Assembly: GCA_963784425.1 (NCBI GenBank)
Contig: CAWARM010000007.1
Coordinates: 186,001 to 250,000, forward strand
Direction: 5' to 3'
Length of the DNA stretch: 64,000 nt
Source of the DNA: SHZL01 sp963784425
GTDB lineage: Bacteria; Pseudomonadota; Gammaproteobacteria; Xanthomonadales; SZUA-36
The translations under genes and the position numbers were made by a program. The notes below the pieces were generated by a model. The model was not told the origin of the DNA. It was given only the letters and a program-made list of their open reading frames with translations, and ran no database searches. The number at the start of each line of letters is the position of its first letter. Within the stretch, counting starts at the first letter, position 1. Below are positions 60,657 through 64,000 of this stretch, piece by piece.

Positions 60657-61844
60657 ATGGGTACAACTGCCAGGGTAGCTGCTTTCGATCGCTGGATTCG
60701 CAGCAGCTTCAAGGACATGAATACCGAGCTCGAAGAGATCTACTTCGCGCAGGATAACCGCTCGTTCGTCCAGCCCGTGGGCGGCTCGATCAAAGCGCAA
60801 CTGCTCGAAGAAGGTAAGCGCTATATCATCGATCTGCTCAGGGAAGGCAACACGGATGAAGGCTTTGACGAGAATTTTGCCCTGCTGGGTGATGTCGGCC
60901 TCTACATGGGCGCCTGCCGCCGGCACGAACTCACCGAGCCGTCGCGCGAAACAAGGTCACCCCTGTTTGAAGCATCTGCGCTGGCACTGCAGCTGGGCGC
61001 TTCGCTGGGCCTTGCGCCGCGTTTTGCCACCAGCCACCTTGCCACTCACAACCATGCGGAACTTGGGAAATACAAAACCTTCACTTCGCTGGAGGCAGAA
61101 TACCTGTTCCTGGAATACAACACGCGGGGCGTGCTGGCGTACAAGCGGGCAGCTGATGCCCTGGTTCGTATCCTGCCGCTGGGAATTTCGCACCCGGTTG
61201 CCTGGGACCTGCTGGCCGTCGCAAAAAATGCTCTGCTGGACGTGATCGCGTTTAATGATGTGCTTTTCAAAAAACTGGACAGGGATCGCTTTTTCTATTG
61301 TGTGCGGCCCTACTACAAACCTCACCGGGTCGGGTTGCACGAGTACCGGGGCGCCAATGCCGGCGACTTCGCGGGCATCAATGAAATCGACCTGCTGCTC
61401 GGCCTGTGCAGCGCTGACAACATTTCCTACTCACAACTGCTGGTGGACAAGTTCCTCTACATGATGCCCGAAGACCAATCGAGGTTGCGTGATGTCATGC
61501 GCCGCAAGAGCCTGCTGAACAGTTTGCTCGAACTCATGGAATCTTCTGCCAATGAGCCCTGGTTCCAGAGCAATACCAGGCTGTTTCTCGAGGTCTGTGA
61601 CCTGCACGGCCAAACCGCTGCCCAGCACCACGACCAACTGGTCAGCAAGTTCATTGAGGCTCCTGCCGCGGCTTTGACGGAGGAGTTTCTGAAAAACATC
61701 ACGGCCAGCGGGCCGCCACTACCCGTGTTGCTGGCGTCTCTGGAGAAATTGCGCGACCTGAGACTGGCTGCCGACCGGCAAGACATACCGAGCAGGCATG
61801 CCGATATTAAACGGCTCAAAGCGACGCTGCGCCAGGGGCACTGA
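60657..61844 (+). CDS. PrnB/DUF1864-like protein of the indoleamine 2,3-dioxygenase superfamily
   Basis: This 395-residue, largely helical cytoplasmic protein has a central block RPYYKPHRVGLHEYRGANAGDFAGINEIDLLLGLCSADN at 217-255 that I associate with the DUF1864/PrnB family. PrnB is a haem enzyme that rearranges 7-chlorotryptophan in pyrrolnitrin synthesis and shares its fold with tryptophan/indoleamine dioxygenases. A possible haem ligand is in DLHGQTAAQHHDQLV (His317, His324, His325). An AAAGGAAAG ribosome site precedes the ATG. It overlaps the LLM gene by 1 base (TGATG) and lies near tryptophanase, consistent with an indole/tryptophan-type substrate. The family call is from pattern memory. 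Confidence 0.6.
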   Translation: MGTTARVAAFDRWIRSSFKDMNTELEEIYFAQDNRSFVQPVGGSIKAQLLEEGKRYIIDLLREGNTDEGFDENFALLGDVGLYMGACRRHELTEPSRETRSPLFEASALALQLGASLGLAPRFATSHLATHNHAELGKYKTFTSLEAEYLFLEYNTRGVLAYKRAADALVRILPLGISHPVAWDLLAVAKNALLDVIAFNDVLFKKLDRDRFFYCVRPYYKPHRVGLHEYRGANAGDFAGINEIDLLLGLCSADNISYSQLLVDKFLYMMPEDQSRLRDVMRRKSLLNSLLELMESSANEPWFQSNTRLFLEVCDLHGQTAAQHHDQLVSKFIEAPAAALTEEFLKNITASGPPLPVLLASLEKLRDLRLAADRQDIPSRHADIKRLKATLRQGH

Positions 61845-62842
61845 TGAAATTCGGCATACGCCTGATCGGTTACCTTGGCACCATTCACGAACTGGTGCGC
61901 CTGGCCGTGCTGGCTGAGAAAGCCGGCTTCGATTACGTCTGGTTTCCGCACGACACCTTCATGGCCAACACCTGGGTGATTACCAGCGCCGTTGCGGCAC
62001 ACACTTCGCGTATCCAGATCGGCAGCGTAGGCACCAATCCCTACACCACTACGCCATCGGAAGTGGCCACCTATATTGCAACCCTGGACGAACTGTCACA
62101 CGGCCGTGCCGTGCTCGGACTGGGCGTGCACACCGAGAAAATGGTGGAGTGGACCGGCATCTCCGCCAGTGACTACATGGTGCGTACCCGCGAGGCGGTA
62201 GACATCATCCGGGCATTGTTACGCGGCGAGGTTGTGGCCTACCAGGGCGAGGCTTTTCACTGGACCGAGCAGTGTTACCTGCGCTTCAAGCCCTATCGCG
62301 CGGCGGTGCCTATTTACGTGTGTGCGTTTGGTGCTGAATACCTGGCCATGAGTGGCGCCATAGGCGATGGCAGCCTGCCCATGATCACCCCGCCGGAATC
62401 TGCCGCCTACATGGTCAAGGAAATCACCGCCGGCGCGCGTGCAGCGGGGCGCAACCCGGCCGATGTGGATATTGCGGGCTGTGGCTGGTTGTCGCTGGCG
62501 GAGAATCGCGGTGAGGCCACCGAAGTCCTGCGCCGCATGATCAGCTACTTTGGCCCCTACCTCGAAGCGCCGGCGCTGGCAACGATCGGCCTGGTTCCCG
62601 AAGATTTCCAGGTAATTAGCCAGATGGTGGAAGACGGGAGGTACGATGAAGCCGCCGGCCTGGTCACTGACCAGATGACCGACCTCGCCATCCGCGGCAC
62701 GCCGCAAGATGTCATCCAGCGGATAGAGTCCATTGCTGCCATGGGGATTACCCAGGTCAGCCTCGGCGGCCCCTTGGGGCCCGATCCTGCGGAAGCCATA
62801 CGCCTGATGGGCGAGAAGGTCATGCCGTACTTTCGTAGCTGA
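61844..62842 (+). CDS. LLM-class (luciferase-like / F420-type) flavin oxidoreductase
   Basis: The 332-residue TIM-barrel flavoprotein has FDYVWFPHDTFMANTWVITSAVAAHTSRIQIGSVGTNPYTTTPSEVATYIATLDELSHGRAVLGLGVH, then PIYVCAFGAEYLAMSG and a C-terminal RGTPQDVIQRIESIAAMGITQVSLG. These are the signatures of methylene-tetrahydromethanopterin-reductase-like LLM proteins using FMN or F420. It starts on the TGATG overlap with the PrnB-like gene, so the two are strictly coupled. It probably provides an oxidation or reduction step on the same metabolite. It is distinct from the LLM gene at 12542. Confidence 0.88.
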   Translation: MKFGIRLIGYLGTIHELVRLAVLAEKAGFDYVWFPHDTFMANTWVITSAVAAHTSRIQIGSVGTNPYTTTPSEVATYIATLDELSHGRAVLGLGVHTEKMVEWTGISASDYMVRTREAVDIIRALLRGEVVAYQGEAFHWTEQCYLRFKPYRAAVPIYVCAFGAEYLAMSGAIGDGSLPMITPPESAAYMVKEITAGARAAGRNPADVDIAGCGWLSLAENRGEATEVLRRMISYFGPYLEAPALATIGLVPEDFQVISQMVEDGRYDEAAGLVTDQMTDLAIRGTPQDVIQRIESIAAMGITQVSLGGPLGPDPAEAIRLMGEKVMPYFRS

Positions 62843-62853
62843 TTTTCGGGCTG

Positions 62854-62887
62854 GCCCGATCCTCGATCTTGCCCGATCTTCGATTTT
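62854..62887. repeat. 17-bp imperfect tandem repeat after the LLM gene
   Basis: GCCCGATCCTCGATCTT (62854-62870) is followed by GCCCGATCTTCGATTTT (62871-62887) and a decayed third start (GCTCGGTC). It lies between the LLM stop and the stop of the convergent dehydratase gene. Confidence 0.6.
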
Positions 62888-62893
62888 GCTCGG

Positions 62894-63865
62894 TCAGGCC
62901 GCTACCGGCACGCCCCCGCCAAGAATCGTCATCATGTGCGCCTTGTCGATGTTGCCGCCCGTAATGACGCACACCACAGGACCGCTGGCCTGCACCGTCA
63001 AAGCGCCCGCCAGTGCTGTTGCGCCTGCCCCTTCTGCCACCACGCGGTTGCACTCAAACAGGATGCGGATGGCGTCAGCGATGGCGTTCAATGGAGACAC
63101 TACCGACCCGGAGAGCAAGCGGTTTACCAGGGGCCACATTTCCGGCAGCACGGTCGATGCGCCAATGCCGGAAATAAAACTCTTGCGGTTTTCGACTGCC
63201 ACGGCCCGGCCCGCTGCCCGTGCCGAGGTAAACGGTGTCGACATCTCGCATTCCGCCGCGAGGACACGCGTGCCGGGTTTCAGCATACCCACGGCAGCAG
63301 CGATGCCACAGGACACGCCACCGCCACCGAACGGAACGACGATGGTTTCGACCCGGGGCAGGTCATGCAGGATTTCCAGGCCGATGGTGGCGTTCCCGGC
63401 GATGGCGGCCGGATCGCAAACGGCATCGATATACAGGCCTTGCTCGCCGCTCGCACTGTGATTGCAAATGACGTCCCACCAGTCGGCGTAAGGCAGCGCC
63501 TTTATCTGCGCGCCCGTGTGGCTGATCAAGGCGCGTTTTCCCGCAGGCGCGTTTTCCGGAACGTACACCGTGGCGGGTATCCCCATACGCTGCGCCAGCC
63601 AGGCCAGGGCAAACCCGCTGTTGCCCGAGCTTGCTGTGTAGACACCGGAGCGTAGTTTTTGCGGGTCAGCGCTGCGCAGGATGTTACCCATGCTGCGGAT
63701 CTTGAAGCTGCCAACGGGCTGGAGGTTTTCCAGCTTGAGGTAGATTTCCGCTGGTGCGTCCGGATAGTTCAGGCGAAGCAGCGGGGTGCGCAGGGCGAGA
63801 CCAGCCAGGCGCGCTTCCGCAGCCCTGATATCGTCCATGCCAGGAGCTTCAACTGCCGGGTTCAT
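62894..63865 (-). CDS. Threonine dehydratase / serine racemase-like PLP enzyme (fold type II)
   Basis: The 323-residue protein has the PLP lysine Lys55 in VGSFKIRSMGN, the substrate loop TASSGNSGFAL at 78-87 and the phosphate-binding glycine loop PFGGGGVSCG at 178-187. There is no C-terminal ACT regulatory domain, so it is a catabolic-type enzyme. Family members dehydrate serine or threonine, racemise serine, or act on hydroxy-aspartates. It lies 22 bp downstream of a class V aminotransferase that continues beyond the window, so the two are probably one operon acting on one amino acid. Confidence 0.88.
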   Translation of the reverse strand: MNPAVEAPGMDDIRAAEARLAGLALRTPLLRLNYPDAPAEIYLKLENLQPVGSFKIRSMGNILRSADPQKLRSGVYTASSGNSGFALAWLAQRMGIPATVYVPENAPAGKRALISHTGAQIKALPYADWWDVICNHSASGEQGLYIDAVCDPAAIAGNATIGLEILHDLPRVETIVVPFGGGGVSCGIAAAVGMLKPGTRVLAAECEMSTPFTSARAAGRAVAVENRKSFISGIGASTVLPEMWPLVNRLLSGSVVSPLNAIADAIRILFECNRVVAEGAGATALAGALTVQASGPVVCVITGGNIDKAHMMTILGGGVPVAA

Positions 63866-63887
63866 GCACGGGTGGCCAGCAGATTAT

Positions 63888-64000
63888 TCAGATCAGCAAC
63901 TCGCGCCGCTTGTGCAGGGCACGAAACAGATGGTCAATGTCGGCCTGGTTGTTGTAAAAATGTGGTGCAATTCTCAGGTTGCTGTCACGGCAGGAAACCA
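63888..64000 (-). CDS. Class V PLP-dependent enzyme, C-terminal fragment at window edge
   Basis: The last 37 residues are readable: SCRDSNLRIAPHFYNNQADI then DHLFRALHKRRELLI and a TGA at 63888-63890. The LRIAPHFYNNQADIDHLF pattern is the C-terminal signature of class V aminotransferase/cysteine desulfurase-like proteins. It is comparable with LRVSTHFFNTEEDIDYLV of the complete gene at 56616, so two related enzymes flank the tryptophanase segment. The rest lies right of the window. Confidence 0.75.
   Translation of the reverse strand, partial: VSCRDSNLRIAPHFYNNQADIDHLFRALHKRRELLI

Overview
The window looks like chromosomal DNA of an uncultured-type gammaproteobacterium with moderately high G+C. 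The lineage is inferred from gene content (GlnK/AmtB with NtrC and sigma-54 control, TonB receptors, DUF1302/DUF1329 proteins, palindromic intergenic repeats) and is not proven. It is dense in heterotrophic catabolic genes. No rRNA, tRNA, CRISPR array, phage module or transposase gene was recognised, but repeats and palindromic elements are frequent.

Positions 1-8.2 kb hold a partial DapA-family aldolase, a nitrogen-regulated glnK-amtB pair with a clear NtrC/sigma-54 promoter region, a secreted protein bracketed by a 27-bp direct repeat, a LysR regulator divergent from isocitrate lyase (aceA), a urate-oxidase-N-like membrane protein and a DUF2628 protein, with two palindromic elements between and after the last two.

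Positions 8.2-27.5 kb look like one catabolic island. A five-gene minus-strand operon (LLM flavin oxidoreductase, FAH-family hydrolase, M20 hydrolase, PuuE-like deacetylase, homocitrate/isopropylmalate-synthase-like enzyme) is divergent from an AraC regulator, two ketopantoate-reductase-like genes (the first frameshifted) and an M24-fold protein. A TonB receptor, an NCS1 (nucleobase-type) permease and a complete molybdenum hydroxylase set (CoxM, CoxS, CoxG and CoxL-like) follow. The combination suggests uptake, hydroxylation, ring opening and hydrolysis of an N-containing heterocycle. The substrate cannot be read from sequence.

Positions 27.5-48.7 kb hold a small secreted SnoaL-like protein between inverted repeats, a DmsABC-like molybdoenzyme operon (FeS subunit frameshifted), a second molybdenum hydroxylase (CoxM, CoxS, CoxL-like) followed by a membrane-anchored DUF3179 protein, about 600 bp of nested inverted repeats, the accessory genes coxG, coxE and coxD, and a four-gene envelope cassette (DUF1302, DUF1329, YCF48-like lipoprotein, MMPL/RND transporter).

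Positions 48.7-64 kb hold a minus-strand operon (SDR, MFS, amidase, cytochrome c/FG-GAP lipoprotein, TonB receptor, methyltransferase). Divergent from it is a plus-strand set: a class V PLP enzyme, tryptophanase, an MFS transporter (frameshifted), a PrnB/IDO-superfamily-like protein and a second LLM oxidoreductase. A threonine-dehydratase-like enzyme and a second, partial class V PLP enzyme close the window. This set may be a tryptophan- or indole-related pathway. Three single-base insertions that break otherwise intact genes, plus one probable N-terminal frame problem, suggest either sequence errors or young pseudogenes.
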